A DNA stretch of 64,000 bases from Adhaeribacter pallidiroseus (GTDB taxonomy: Bacteria > Bacteroidota > Bacteroidia > Cytophagales > Hymenobacteraceae). The first letter of the stretch is position 1; every line of letters starts with the position of its first letter. The DNA lies in contig NZ_QASA01000001.1 in the NCBI RefSeq assembly GCF_003340495.1, positions 3,348,001 through 3,412,000 of the forward strand. Direction: 5' to 3'. Below, piece after piece: positions 10,407 to 19,190 of the stretch. The notes under the pieces were generated by a model, which saw nothing but the letters and a program-made list of their open reading frames with translations, did no database searches and was not told the origin of the DNA. The translations under genes were made by a program, and so were the position numbers.

Positions 10407-10748
10407 CTATTTCAGGTTAGCAAAGACCTTATCGGCCTCCGCTTCGTTGAGATTATCTGTTATCATTAAGTCTTTTTCGCTGTTTTCTTTGCGGAGTACC
10501 ACTTTATAAACCAGTTGTATATGCATGGCATGTTGCTGATGGAAAGCTATAGCCATTTGGCAAATTTATCTAATCCGTTTTCTTCAGGCATTTCCAACAC
10601 CAGCTACTCGCCGGGGTACTTAAAATCCGGAATAATCAGGTGCGTTTCTAGCCATTTAGCTTGTTTCACCTCTGGTACTTGCGCTAGGTGCTGCACTTTA
10701 AATTTCTTGTACTCTATTAACTTGCTACTGTGCTTTTACTAAATACAT
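10407..10748 (-). pseudogene. Decayed unknown gene on the minus strand
   Basis: Reading the minus strand, protein-like segments lie in order but in different frames. MYLVKAQ is followed by a stop and a shift. Next comes FKVQHLAQVPEVKQAKWLET, then LIIPDFKYPGE before a stop, then LVLEMPEENGLDKFAKWL. The last segment is an open 39-residue frame beginning MHIQLVYKVVLRKENSEKD and ending VFANLK (10407-10526). Together they suggest a protein of roughly 110 residues broken by at least two stops and one or two shifts. No family is recognised. An alternative is that only the last 39-residue frame is real. Confidence 0.45.
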
Positions 10749-10876
10749 GAGATAACAAGAGCTACTTCTCCTGTGGTAGAAGTAATTGCCTCGTGAAATG
10801 CACCAATCATTTTAATTTTACTATATTAAAAGCCAAATTATTCGAAAAATATTTAGTTATAATCTAATATATTAAG

Positions 10877-10923
10877 TTATTGCTGACATTATTAGTATTT
10901 ATTGCTACTAATGTCAGCAATAA
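10877..10923. repeat. 19-bp inverted repeat upstream of the polymerase remnant
   Basis: Arms 10877-10895 and 10905-10923 match at 18 of 19 positions (TTATTGCTGACATTATTAG against the complement of CTACTAATGTCAGCAATAA) around a 9-base loop. There is no T-run after it, so a terminator is unlikely. Its position just before the Y-family polymerase remnant suggests an operator or a fossil regulatory site. Confidence 0.7.
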
Positions 10924-10930
10924 CGTGAGA

Positions 10931-11725
10931 CATGCTGCCGGAAAACCTTACTTTTCGAGTTGTTGAAACGTTTACGTAATTCGCAGCTCGCCGGCAAGCC
11001 CCTCATCACCGGGGGCTTGTCCGACCGGGGCGTAGTAACCAGTTGCAGCTGCGAAACCCGGTGTTACGGGGTACACGCGGGCATGCCTATCCGGATGGCG
11101 AAGCAACTATGCGAGGAAGCACTCATTTTGCGGGGCGACATGGAAGCCTACAGCAAGTACTCGGCTGACGTTACCCAAGTGATTGCCGTTAAAGCGGAAT
11201 CTACGAGAATTGACAAGCACTATCTGGACGTAATGGGCGTGGACCGTATCTTTGGTACCTGGAAGTGGACCAGTGAACTCCACCAGACCATTATGCGAGA
11301 GACAGGTTTACCCATCTCCTTTGGCCTATCGGTGAATAAAACCGTTTCCAAGATTGCTACGGGCCAGGCCAAACCCAATGGCGCCTTACAAGTGCTTATT
11401 ACCTTAAATAACCTGCTGGTAGCGATGACGGAGAAGCTGACTTTTATGCTGCGGCAACAAGAAAAGCTTACTAGCTGCATTACGGTAAAGATTCGCTACG
11501 CTAACTTTACCACGTACACCCAGCAGATAATGATCCCCTACAACGCGGACGATCACATCCTGATCCGTAAAGCCAAGGTGTTGTTTTAAAGCCCTATAAC
11601 CGCCGTCTGCTGATTCGCTTGCTGGGCGTACGGTTGAGCCACCTGGTTCAGGGCTTTCAGCAGATTGATTTATTTGAAGATACCACGGAATGCGTGAACC
11701 TCTACCAGGCCATGGCAGAAGGTAC
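10931..11725 (+). pseudogene. dinB: Remnant of a Y-family DNA polymerase (Pol IV/DinB type)
   Basis: Pol IV enzymes copy damaged DNA with low fidelity. Recognisable stretches are LRNSQLAGKPLITGG, SCSCETRCYGVHAGMP, MAKQLCEEA, LRGDMEAYSKYSADVTQVI, LDVMGVDRIFG and LPISFGLSVNKTVSKIATGQA, which are palm and finger signatures. Four kinds of damage are visible. The N-terminus is frameshifted near 10965-10970 and has no start. The expected acidic metal ligand before HYLD is changed (RIDKHYLD where SIDEHYLD is usual). After ALQV about 100 residues are missing, including the helix-hairpin-helix region. A frameshift at about 11586 separates the rest of the little-finger domain (NRRLLIRLLGVRLSHLV, then QIDLFEDT). 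It runs almost directly into a DnaE C-terminus. Confidence 0.88.
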
Positions 11726-11727
11726 GC

Positions 11728-12027
11728 ATGGTGGGTACTTTGGTAACCACCATACAGTTACGCAACATTCGCGGAGAACTCATGCAGTTTGGCACTTTCC
11801 TGGACACCAACAATGACTTTTTTGATACCGTCCACTTTCCGTCATCCTTACAAGTGTGGTCCTTCAAAGGCCCTGGCGTATACTTGCTCCTAGGCCGGAT
11901 TACGAAAGAGTTTGGCTTCCCGAGTATGGAAGTAGAAAAAATGGACAAACTCCCTTTCAGGAAAAACATCAGCCTGCAGCGGTTAAGCTTGCCTAAGGAA
12001 TCAAAGGTAAATAAAAGTATTAGGTAA
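11728..12027 (+). pseudogene. C-terminal fragment of a DNA polymerase III alpha-type protein (DnaE)
   Basis: The roughly 100-residue frame reads MVGTLVTTIQLRNIRGE, then MQFGTFLDTNNDFFDTVHF, then GVYLLLGRITKEFGFPSMEVEKM. This is the terminal OB-fold region of Bacteroidota DnaE-type polymerases, where FGTFxDxxGxFFDTVHFP and EEFGFPSxEVEKM are typical. The remaining roughly 900 residues, including polymerase and PHP domains, are gone. It joins the polymerase remnant upstream without a gap, so a large internal deletion is likely. Adjacent dinB and dnaE genes are a known arrangement of damage-inducible mutagenesis cassettes. The TGA-free tail after the fragment (residues 80-99) is probably not native. 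Confidence 0.85.
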
Positions 12028-12087
12028 TTTAGAACAGAATTATTTGGAGTTCTTTTTGTATATACATTTAATCATATATTTATCATT

Positions 12088-12225
12088 ATGGCAGAATATC
12101 AACTCATTTATTTTGGATTAGCTTTTCTCACCAGCTTTAATATTTTGCTGGGCATGATAAGCTTAAACTTTTTTCTCAAAAGCAAACAAGCCAAGGAGCA
12201 ACAAGAGCTCGATAAAGGGTACTAA
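12088..12225 (+). CDS. Tiny single-pass membrane protein, 45 aa
   Basis: The ATG at 12088 starts MAEYQLIYFGLAFLTSFNIL. One hydrophobic helix covers residues 6-29, followed by a charged cytosolic tail (KSKQAKEQQELDKGY). The frame is intact and has good composition. No family is recognised. It sits just after the decayed cassette and may be an independent small gene. Confidence 0.5.
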   Translation: MAEYQLIYFGLAFLTSFNILLGMISLNFFLKSKQAKEQQELDKGY

Positions 12226-12499
12226 CAAGTACGTTTTTTTAAGAAAGGTTCTCACTTTAGGCATCATTAACCCAATAAAAAGATCAAAACTAAATTACCT
12301 TTTTTAGCTAAGTTATTTTACAATTTACTTGTAAAATAAAGCGTTTCTTGTTTCCGCGCATTAAAAAAAAATAAAACATCTGGTTCTATACTATAGTTGT
12401 AGCGCAAATCAGCATCACTGCTACCGTTGTAGCCAATACATAGAACAATACCGGTTCCTTGGTTTCGTATTTACAGGAAGTTGTTGAAGAGTTAGCGTA

Positions 12500-12940
12500 T
12501 TACCTATAAAATTGCATTGTTAAAACTGATCTTGCCGATGTTTTCTGAATACCATTTTCCATATAAGTATCCTTGAGCGTTTCCATATCCCAGATCATAT
12601 TCCTATAATTCCAAATTATAATCTCAAACGGTTGATTTACGCCATTCCTCGCAAGAGAAATAAATCTTTTGTCTTTGGTCATACTGGTAGAATAAGTACC
12701 GTTTTCCGTAGTGCCATCCTTGTAGAGCACATTCATCTTATGATCTTTAAAGGTGAATATCGCCTCTGGATAATCAATTTCTCGGTAGATGATGACCCCG
12801 GCAGAATCATAAAACTCATAACTTTTAGCAGCATTAGTCCAAACGCCTTCTACCACATGATCCGTAGAGCTTACGCCGCCCTCATCTTTTTTGCAGCTGG
12901 AAATGCCAATAAATAAGATAACAACAAAGAGGTACTTCAT
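12500..12940 (-). CDS. Lipocalin-like small lipoprotein, 146 aa
   Basis: The signal peptide MKYLFVVILFIGISSC ends in a lipobox with Cys16, followed by KKDEGG, so it is probably anchored to a membrane facing the periplasm. The mature part (VEGVWTNAAKSYEFYDSAG, then ATFKDHKM-like strands and TENGTYS) is beta-rich. It resembles the small lipocalin-like lipoproteins that open with a V-x-G-x-W motif and are common in Bacteroidota. No enzymatic role is implied. It is a single gene with no close neighbours. Its tail (SARSVLTMQFYR) is intact. Confidence 0.75.
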   Translation of the reverse strand: MKYLFVVILFIGISSCKKDEGGVSSTDHVVEGVWTNAAKSYEFYDSAGVIIYREIDYPEAIFTFKDHKMNVLYKDGTTENGTYSTSMTKDKRFISLARNGVNQPFEIIIWNYRNMIWDMETLKDTYMENGIQKTSARSVLTMQFYR

Positions 12941-13571
12941 AAAAATCAGAGTTTAGTGGTCATTAAGGAGTTTGCGCATACATTTCTATTCTCTATTGGA
13001 TATCCTTTAACTAAGCCTCCAAGAATACAGTATCCACAAAGCCTAGCACAAACAAGAGTTTATGAAGAGGTAAAAAATATAAAACCTCCACATATTAGCC
13101 ATTTAAGTATAGAATTGAATCGTATAATTTTCTGTATGGCAGAGGGCTAAACAGGTGCCCTTTTAAAGATTTGTTTTGCTAAAACACTTTTACCATAACT
13201 ACCTCAGTATAAACGATCTGGCCAGTGAGCGAATCTACGAGGAAGATTTATGCTAAAAGGATGAAGGGGAATTACAGAAAGATAATTAATGATCTTTTCA
13301 TTAACTCAATAATCTGAAAATATTATAATTTTTAAAAAATCGTATTCCTTCATGTAACCTAGCTGTTTGGTTTTAGTGAACCAATGGCTGAATTTTTAAA
13401 AAAGCCAGCTTCAACAACTCCTCCAAGCTTGATTATTAATGACAGATATCTATTATTCTAGTATATTTAGCTGCGGGTAAATTGCTTGTTCAGATTTTTT
13501 TATCCGAGTAATTTTATACCAACACTACAGTATCATTTAACGCTATGTAACATTCCCAAGGGCCTTACTAT
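12941..13571. other. Intergenic region, no gene seen
   Basis: About 630 bases with only short frames of poor composition. A 64-codon frame at 12956-13150 lacks a good start and protein-like character. The last 60 bases probably hold the promoter of the SPFH gene; TAATTTTA at about 13509-13516 is a near match to the -7 consensus. Confidence 0.45.
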
Positions 13572-14354
13572 ATGAAAAAAATATTTGCTGCACTTATTTT
13601 GGTGGCTCTCCTAATTACGGGTTTCACTTTTAGTTGTACCCGCATTGATGCGGGCCACGAAGGGATTTTAGTAAAACAATACGGCTCTGATAAGGGGGTA
13701 CAAGATGTTTCTTTAGTAACCGGACGTGTCTTCTATAATCCTTTAGTAGAAAACGTATATGAGTTTCCGGTTTTTATTCAAACCGCCGATTATGAAGCCT
13801 TTAACGTGAACGCCAAAGATGGTTCCGTTTTTACCGTAGACCCGACTATTTCCTTTGCGGTTACTCCAGGCAAATCGCCGCATATCTTCTCGAAATACCG
13901 GAAAAGAATAGAAGAAATTACGAAAACCACGTTATACAATTACGTGAAAGACGCTTTTCGTAACCAAATGAATAAATACTCGACGGATGAGCTGATTAGT
14001 AACCGGCAAAAATTCGAAGCCGATGTGCAGTCTACCCTCGCCACTACCTTAGAAGCCGATGGGTTTAAATTAGAGCAGTTAACCAGCGGACTCCAGTATC
14101 CGGATGCGATTGTGCGCGCCATTGATGCCAAGAACAAAGCGGTACAGGAAGCCATGCAGGTAGAAAATGAGTTAAAAGTAGCTGAGGCACAGGCTAAAAA
14201 ACTAATTATTCAGGCCGAAGCCGAAAAGAAAGCCAATGAATTAAAACAATCTGCTTTAACCCCTTTGTTAATTCAACAACAGTTTATTGAGAAGTGGGAT
14301 GGTCATACTCCTTTGTATGGCAATTCGCCGGTTATGTTTAAAAGTGTGCAGTAA
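13572..14354 (+). CDS. SPFH/Band 7 (prohibitin-like) protein
   Basis: Membrane-anchored scaffold protein of the prohibitin/stomatin superfamily, which forms ring-like assemblies and modulates membrane proteases. The N-terminus (MKKIFAALILVALLITGFTFSC) is a hydrophobic anchor and also has a possible lipobox Cys22. The SPFH core follows (IDAGHEGILVKQYG, then SVFTVDPTISFAVTP at residues 93-107). A long helical region contains repeated Ala/Glu/Lys segments (QVENELKVAEAQAKKLIIQA, residues 195-215) typical of prohibitin coiled coils. At 260 residues it has the usual length. It stands alone on the plus strand and ends before an AT-rich hairpin. Confidence 0.85.
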   Translation: MKKIFAALILVALLITGFTFSCTRIDAGHEGILVKQYGSDKGVQDVSLVTGRVFYNPLVENVYEFPVFIQTADYEAFNVNAKDGSVFTVDPTISFAVTPGKSPHIFSKYRKRIEEITKTTLYNYVKDAFRNQMNKYSTDELISNRQKFEADVQSTLATTLEADGFKLEQLTSGLQYPDAIVRAIDAKNKAVQEAMQVENELKVAEAQAKKLIIQAEAEKKANELKQSALTPLLIQQQFIEKWDGHTPLYGNSPVMFKSVQ

Positions 14355-14424
14355 AAGATTTTTGTTGATTCTTATATTTAAAAGAATATTTCTTTGATTT
14401 GGCAGATAATAACCTAAGCGGCAT

Positions 14425-14476
14425 ACTAAAAATTTAAAAAAACCTGGTAGTGACACGTTTTTTTTAAATTTTTAGT
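14425..14476 (+). terminator. AT-rich hairpin after the SPFH gene
   Basis: ACTAAAAATTTAAAAAAA (14425-14442) pairs with the reverse complement at 14458-14476 around a 15-base loop. The stem is almost entirely A/T, so its strength is uncertain. Its place 70 bases after the stop fits a terminator. Confidence 0.55.
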
Positions 14477-14671
14477 ATTTTCATAATCCATTTTATTAAA
14501 TCCCGTCGCGTATACGAATTAACAATATGCAGGAATACCCCCTAATCTTGCTTAAGGGCAAAATAAACCCTTTTGGCAACGGCTTATAGGTAAAGCCTAC
14601 TTAATATAATCCGAATAATCCACGACGGGCAACATGTATTTTAAAAAATCTTTTGCCAAAACGTAGTTACC

Positions 14672-16939
14672 TTAAAGTTTGCTTATTACCACGCGCTTGG
14701 CATACACTTTTTCTTTCGAATAAATTAAAGCGGTATACACCCCCGAACTTAAAAAGGCCACATTCAGATGGACTTGTTTGGAATTAGCAGGTTGTATCAA
14801 TACCGTACTGCCAGCGCTATTTACTACCTGTACTTTATTTATGATGTGTTCATGGCTAATCTGCAAATAATTACTTGTTGGGTTTGGATACGCTTTTAAT
14901 GCCGGGTGCTCTTCTTCCGGTAAACCTATTACTACTTCTTCCAGGTTATTAATGGTAATCAGATGCGTAGACTCATACGTGAGGTTGCCCTGATCTTTGG
15001 TTTGCAAGCGAATGGTATAACTGCTTTTCGTTTCGTAATCAAAGGAAACCGCCGCGCGTAGTTCATTACCCGAAACAGTAAAAGAAGCATTATCCTCATC
15101 CCCGTATCCAACTACTAACTGGTACGTATGGCTATCTGGATCATCTTCATCCAAGGAATTAAGCAGGCCAATAACCGCCCCTTTTTTGTTATTTTCATCT
15201 ATTTCCTGAGCAGAAAGCCAAATATCCTGGGGCGCTTCGTTCAGGTCTTTTACCTGAATCGTGAATGCTTTTTCAAAAGTACCATAGCCTTTCCGATCGT
15301 TGGTTCTTACCCGGATATGATAAACAGTCTGGTATTCATAATCTGGAGAACTCCAAAGTTCCAACTTGTTGTCTTGTATTAAAAAATAATCATTATCATC
15401 ATCTCCCTCTCCTTTAACCAAGGTGTACGTATGGGTATCTGCCGCATCGGCATCGGTGGTAGTAAAAGTACCAATGGTACTACCATACTCTGTATTTTCG
15501 GGTATCGTGGCAACCGAAAGAGCAAGATCGGTAGGAGCCACGTTCGGTTCCATGCTCAACTTAATAATCCAGTAATCATAAAGGCCCTTGCTATTCTCGG
15601 TTTTATCTTCTTCCGCGTCTGCGAAACTAGATCCGCCTAATACAAAACCACCATCCTGGGTTAAAGTCATAGTGGTTAAGATGTCCGTCCAGGATGTGCC
15701 AATGGTACGATCCCAGATCTTGTTGCCTTGGGCATCCAGCAGGAGTACCCAATAATCATCCAGAATATCCGTTTCCTCCGATTTATCACCATCAGCATTC
15801 GAATCAGAATGTCCGGCGACTAAATATTTACCTTCGGCGGTTACAGCTAAAGACACTAATTTGTCGGTGTAATAGCCGCCAAAAACCTTATCCCAAGCTT
15901 TACTTCCATCGGCATTCAGTTTTACTAACCAATAATCCTGACTGTAGTCTTTGCTATCCTGGGTTTTATCCCCGCTACTATCCGAAGAAGAACTGCCCCC
16001 TAACAGAAAGCCACCGTCCGGGGTGGGTACAACTGAGCTTAATTTATCGTTATAATCCCCGCCGAAGGACTTATCCCACAGCTTCTTACCCACTGCATCT
16101 ATCTTAACCAGCCAGTAGTCACTGGAGCCTTGCGATTCCTGGGTGCGATCGCCACTTTGGTAAGAATAAGAAGTGCCACCCAAAATATACCCTCCATCTT
16201 TGGTTGGCAAAAGCGCAGCTAATTTATCGGCATCATCCCCGCCAAAGGTTTTATCCCACTCTTTACTGCCGTTGGCCTTAATTTTAATAATCCAATAATC
16301 GGTTCCCCACGAACCTTTATTGTCTTCGGTTTTATCCCCGCCCCTAAAGGAATACGATGATCCTCCCAGAATATACCCGCCGTCTTTGGTTGGTTGCAGT
16401 ACCGTTAGGGTATCGGCATCGTAGCCGCCAAAGGTTTTATCCCATTCTTTACTACCATCGGCCCGGAGCTTAACAATCCAGTAATCGGCACTGCCCCGGG
16501 AATCTTGCGATTTATGGCCGCTCTTATCCGAGTCAGAGGTACCACCCAGGATATAGCCCCCATCCGGCGTTTGTTGCACTACCTTTAATACGTCTGTTCC
16601 CGTACCACCAATGGTTTTGTCCCATTGTTTCTTACCAGAAGCATCTAATTGAACAATCCAATAATCTTCCCAATACCCGATAGCGTTCTGGGATTTATCA
16701 CCCCCTTTATCACCAAAAGAAGTTCCGCCCAGAATATAGCCGCCATCTTTGGTCAGTTGCACCGAAGCCAGATTATCGGACCACTCCGAGCCAATGGTTT
16801 TGTCCCACTGGATAGTTTGACTTAAAGCTAAAATAGGAATGCCGCTCAGGAGCCAGAGCGTTAAGGTTAGCGGCCGCCATAAGGGGAGCACAGGTAAGAT
16901 GTTGACCAATAAGTAAATGCCGCGTAAAGGTTTTTTCAT
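14672..16939 (-). CDS. T9SS-exported protein: seven tandem repeats, two cadherin-like domains, C-terminal sorting domain
   Basis: Secreted or surface protein probably exported by Sec and then the type IX system. The ATG at 16939 starts MKKPLRGIYLLVNILPVLPL; an upstream TTG-type extension was discarded. Seven repeats of 55-62 residues each begin with WDKTIG/WDKTFG-like words and continue GGYILGGTS...DYWIVKL. Seven such units suggest a seven-bladed propeller. Acidic DKSGD-like loops may bind calcium. Two cadherin-like repeats follow (APTDLALSVATIPENTEYG, and APQDIWLSAQEIDENNKKG), each with DxD-type acidic loops. The last 80 residues (ALKAYPNPTSNYLQI to YAKRVVISKL) form a type A sorting domain. 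It is flanked by long non-coding regions. Confidence 0.85.
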   Translation of the reverse strand: MKKPLRGIYLLVNILPVLPLWRPLTLTLWLLSGIPILALSQTIQWDKTIGSEWSDNLASVQLTKDGGYILGGTSFGDKGGDKSQNAIGYWEDYWIVQLDASGKKQWDKTIGGTGTDVLKVVQQTPDGGYILGGTSDSDKSGHKSQDSRGSADYWIVKLRADGSKEWDKTFGGYDADTLTVLQPTKDGGYILGGSSYSFRGGDKTEDNKGSWGTDYWIIKIKANGSKEWDKTFGGDDADKLAALLPTKDGGYILGGTSYSYQSGDRTQESQGSSDYWLVKIDAVGKKLWDKSFGGDYNDKLSSVVPTPDGGFLLGGSSSSDSSGDKTQDSKDYSQDYWLVKLNADGSKAWDKVFGGYYTDKLVSLAVTAEGKYLVAGHSDSNADGDKSEETDILDDYWVLLLDAQGNKIWDRTIGTSWTDILTTMTLTQDGGFVLGGSSFADAEEDKTENSKGLYDYWIIKLSMEPNVAPTDLALSVATIPENTEYGSTIGTFTTTDADAADTHTYTLVKGEGDDDNDYFLIQDNKLELWSSPDYEYQTVYHIRVRTNDRKGYGTFEKAFTIQVKDLNEAPQDIWLSAQEIDENNKKGAVIGLLNSLDEDDPDSHTYQLVVGYGDEDNASFTVSGNELRAAVSFDYETKSSYTIRLQTKDQGNLTYESTHLITINNLEEVVIGLPEEEHPALKAYPNPTSNYLQISHEHIINKVQVVNSAGSTVLIQPANSKQVHLNVAFLSSGVYTALIYSKEKVYAKRVVISKL

Positions 16940-16990
16940 TCTGATTGCTGTTGTGCGTAAACGAGAGTAGTACAAGAGAAAAAAGCACAT

Positions 16991-18167
16991 TACTTACCAG
17001 GAAGTAAGCCGGGAAGATAATTTACGCGCGTTTAGGTCGTAAATCAATCGTCAAATTACTGATTAGTAAGAAGATGAAAAATTTTTAGAAGGGTTATTAT
17101 TTAAAAAAATTTAAAAATTACCGTTATTTTAACCAGTAATTTAAATATTAGAGGCAAGAGTGTAAGTTTTTTGCGAACTAACGGAATAAAAAAGCTTTTC
17201 GCGCTATAAATTGGTTAGTTGATTTCGGTTCAAACAAAATTTAAATAAAGCTTTTTGTACTATAAAGTACTGTTAGCTCCTTTATACGAAACGCATTACC
17301 ACCATATAAATTAGCCATTGCTACCTTCTTTATAGATTCATAATTTAAAAAATTAGGTTGTAAATTTTCCCACCGATTTTAAGACATTTATGAAACCAGC
17401 TGATTTACCCTTTACCTATTTATATCAGTAAAATTAGTTTTTTAAATTTTGGTGATTGGCGGCATTATTACTTATTTATAGGTAGGAGAATAATGAACCG
17501 GCTTTACCTAGCCTCTTATTTTTAAATTAATTTAAAATTCACTAACCTACTTCTTGCCTTTTCGTAAATCTTTTTTAACTTTGAAAAACAAAGTACTTTA
17601 GAGCAAAACAAACGTTAAACTAAGTGGAGCTGCGCTATTTAAACCATAATTTCGCTTGGTAAATCTAAAAAGGTAGCTTCTAACGGCGGAACACCTGGCC
17701 TGATCGGAGTGCCGGAGCAAATAATTCGGGGCGCTCGGAAATAAGTTAGCAGCAACCGCTCATAACCTGTTTCCTTAGTTAGGTAATTTATATAAAACGA
17801 AATACTTGTAAAAAGAAAAGCAGTAGTAAAACCAACAGGCAACAGCAACCTGATCTTACACCATTTTAGAGATTAAGAAAAAGCATTTAAAGTTATTTAC
17901 CTGTCCTATCTACCTAATTAAACAGGATATTTTTTTACATATATACTTTGTAATTCAAAGCACTTTATTAACCTACTTTGTACTAATTAATTACCCTTAA
18001 CCAGCATTACAATGCCCCAAAGCAACGAGCACTAAACAAGTTAATTCCTGCGGCTTTAGCGGGTAATCAAGTGAGTTTCAGTAGCGTGATTCAGTACTAT
18101 TACTACATAACTGCTTAAACTAACCGGAATAAAAGAGAGAAATTAAAAAATTTAAAATTATACTATC
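16991..18167. other. Long AT-rich intergenic region, no gene seen
   Basis: Almost 1.2 kb without a convincing gene. A 69-codon minus-strand frame at 17639-17848 starts near a membrane-like segment but its ending has no family pattern and no promoter is visible; I rejected it. The words TTTAAAATTT and AAATTTTTAAA recur. The region may be old gene decay or a large regulatory spacer. Confidence 0.45.
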
Positions 18168-18503
18168 ATGCGTAACATCAAGAATTTTCCAGAAGAAACA
18201 GTAGAAAACAGCGGATCCATTATTTTAAACAGCATTAGCTGGCTGTTTGGCATTGTTGTTTTTGCCATTGGCGTAGTAAATATGTTTTATGGGAACGACC
18301 CTGGGTTTGGCATTTTCATACTCCTTCTTTCATTTGTTTACTTCCTGCCAGTAAAAGCCATTTTCCAGAAAAAGATACATTTTGCTATTCCCAGATTAAA
18401 CCTCTTGAAAGTTTTCCTGGGCTTGTTTATTATCTGGACCGCCTTAGGTGTTGGGGAATTATTTGATAAAATAAACCTCTTATTGCGTGATTTACATTCC
18501 TGA
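18168..18503 (+). CDS. Small membrane protein, 111 aa, paralogue of the protein at 18890
   Basis: Three predicted membrane helices at roughly residues 23-43, 47-63 and 80-97. The pattern SWLFGIVVFAIGVVNMFYG, then PGFGIFILLLSFVYFLPVKA and AIPRLNLLKVFLGLF, recurs at matching positions in the 96-residue protein encoded at 18890-19180, so the two are paralogues. Its role is unknown. It is the first gene of a four-gene run of membrane proteins in one direction. The ATG at 18168 follows an A-rich stretch. Confidence 0.75.
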   Translation: MRNIKNFPEETVENSGSIILNSISWLFGIVVFAIGVVNMFYGNDPGFGIFILLLSFVYFLPVKAIFQKKIHFAIPRLNLLKVFLGLFIIWTALGVGELFDKINLLLRDLHS

Positions 18504-18544
18504 AAAATTAGCTTTCCAATAAAATTAGTAACAACATACAATTT

Positions 18545-18835
18545 ATGATTATGCAAAATAAAAGACTTATCGGCATTATGCTCACCGTGGCGTTTTTATT
18601 GTTTATTCCTTTGATTGCGATGCAGTTTACCGCAGAAGTAAACTGGACTTTGTCGGACTTCGGGATTGCTGGGATTTTACTGCTCGGTACTGGTTTGCTG
18701 TGCGAAGGGGTTATGCGAACAGTTCAGAAAAAAGATTACCGTATCGGTATTATTGCCTTTATTCTGGTGGTACTCTTGCTCGTTTGGGCAGAATTGGCAG
18801 TTGGCATTTTCGGAACACCCTTCGCGGGTAGTTAG
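18545..18835 (+). CDS. Small membrane protein, 96 aa
   Basis: Three predicted hydrophobic helices (LIGIMLTVAFLLFIPLIAMQ, FGIAGILLLGTGLLCEGVM and IGIIAFILVVLLLVWAEL). The last ends in GIFGTPFAGS, a motif common to small Bacteroidota membrane proteins of unknown role. Two ATG codons (18545 and 18551) can serve as start. It lies 41 bases after the first paralogue and 54 before the second, so the three are probably co-transcribed. Confidence 0.75.
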   Translation: MIMQNKRLIGIMLTVAFLLFIPLIAMQFTAEVNWTLSDFGIAGILLLGTGLLCEGVMRTVQKKDYRIGIIAFILVVLLLVWAELAVGIFGTPFAGS

Positions 18836-18889
18836 CAGGTAAAATCCTGAACGAGAACGAACGGTATATCCGATTAAAATGAAACAAGT

Positions 18890-19180
18890 ATGGGAAATAA
18901 AATAGTAGTAAATAAAAGCTTAGGTCTTTGGCGTACAAGCGCTTGGGTATTTGGTTTAGCTGTTTTAACCGTTGGCCTATTAAATCTATTTTTGGTACAT
19001 CCGGTACCCGGAACAGCTTATCTTCTTCTAGCGTTGGTTTACCTTCCACCGGCTAATGCCTACTTCGCAAAGAGGTTTAATTTTTCAATTCCACTGGTCG
19101 TAAAAATTATGCTGGGCCTTCTTCTGTTTCTGTTCACGTTAGGCGTAAGCGATTTAGGTGATATAATGGATAAGTTGTAA
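18890..19180 (+). CDS. Small membrane protein, 96 aa, paralogue of the protein at 18168
   Basis: Three helices with the same spacing as its paralogue: AWVFGLAVLTVGLLNLFLVH, PGTAYLLLALVYLPPANAYF and IPLVVKIMLGLLLFLFTLGV. The shared pattern is an SxWxFG start, a PG before the second helix, a PxxA turn, then IPxxxK and LGV near the end. The N-terminus is shorter than the paralogue's. Its stop is 10 bases from the next gene. Function is unknown. Confidence 0.75.
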   Translation: MGNKIVVNKSLGLWRTSAWVFGLAVLTVGLLNLFLVHPVPGTAYLLLALVYLPPANAYFAKRFNFSIPLVVKIMLGLLLFLFTLGVSDLGDIMDKL

Positions 19181-19190
19181 AAGTTCGGCC

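Noticed and set aside
12956-13150. 64-codon plus-strand frame near the lipocalin-like gene
   Set aside because: It lacks a good start and has no family pattern, and the composition is that of non-coding DNA.
17639-17848. 69-codon minus-strand frame as a small membrane protein
   Set aside because: No promoter, poor ending and no recognisable family in a long non-coding stretch; I judged it a chance frame.
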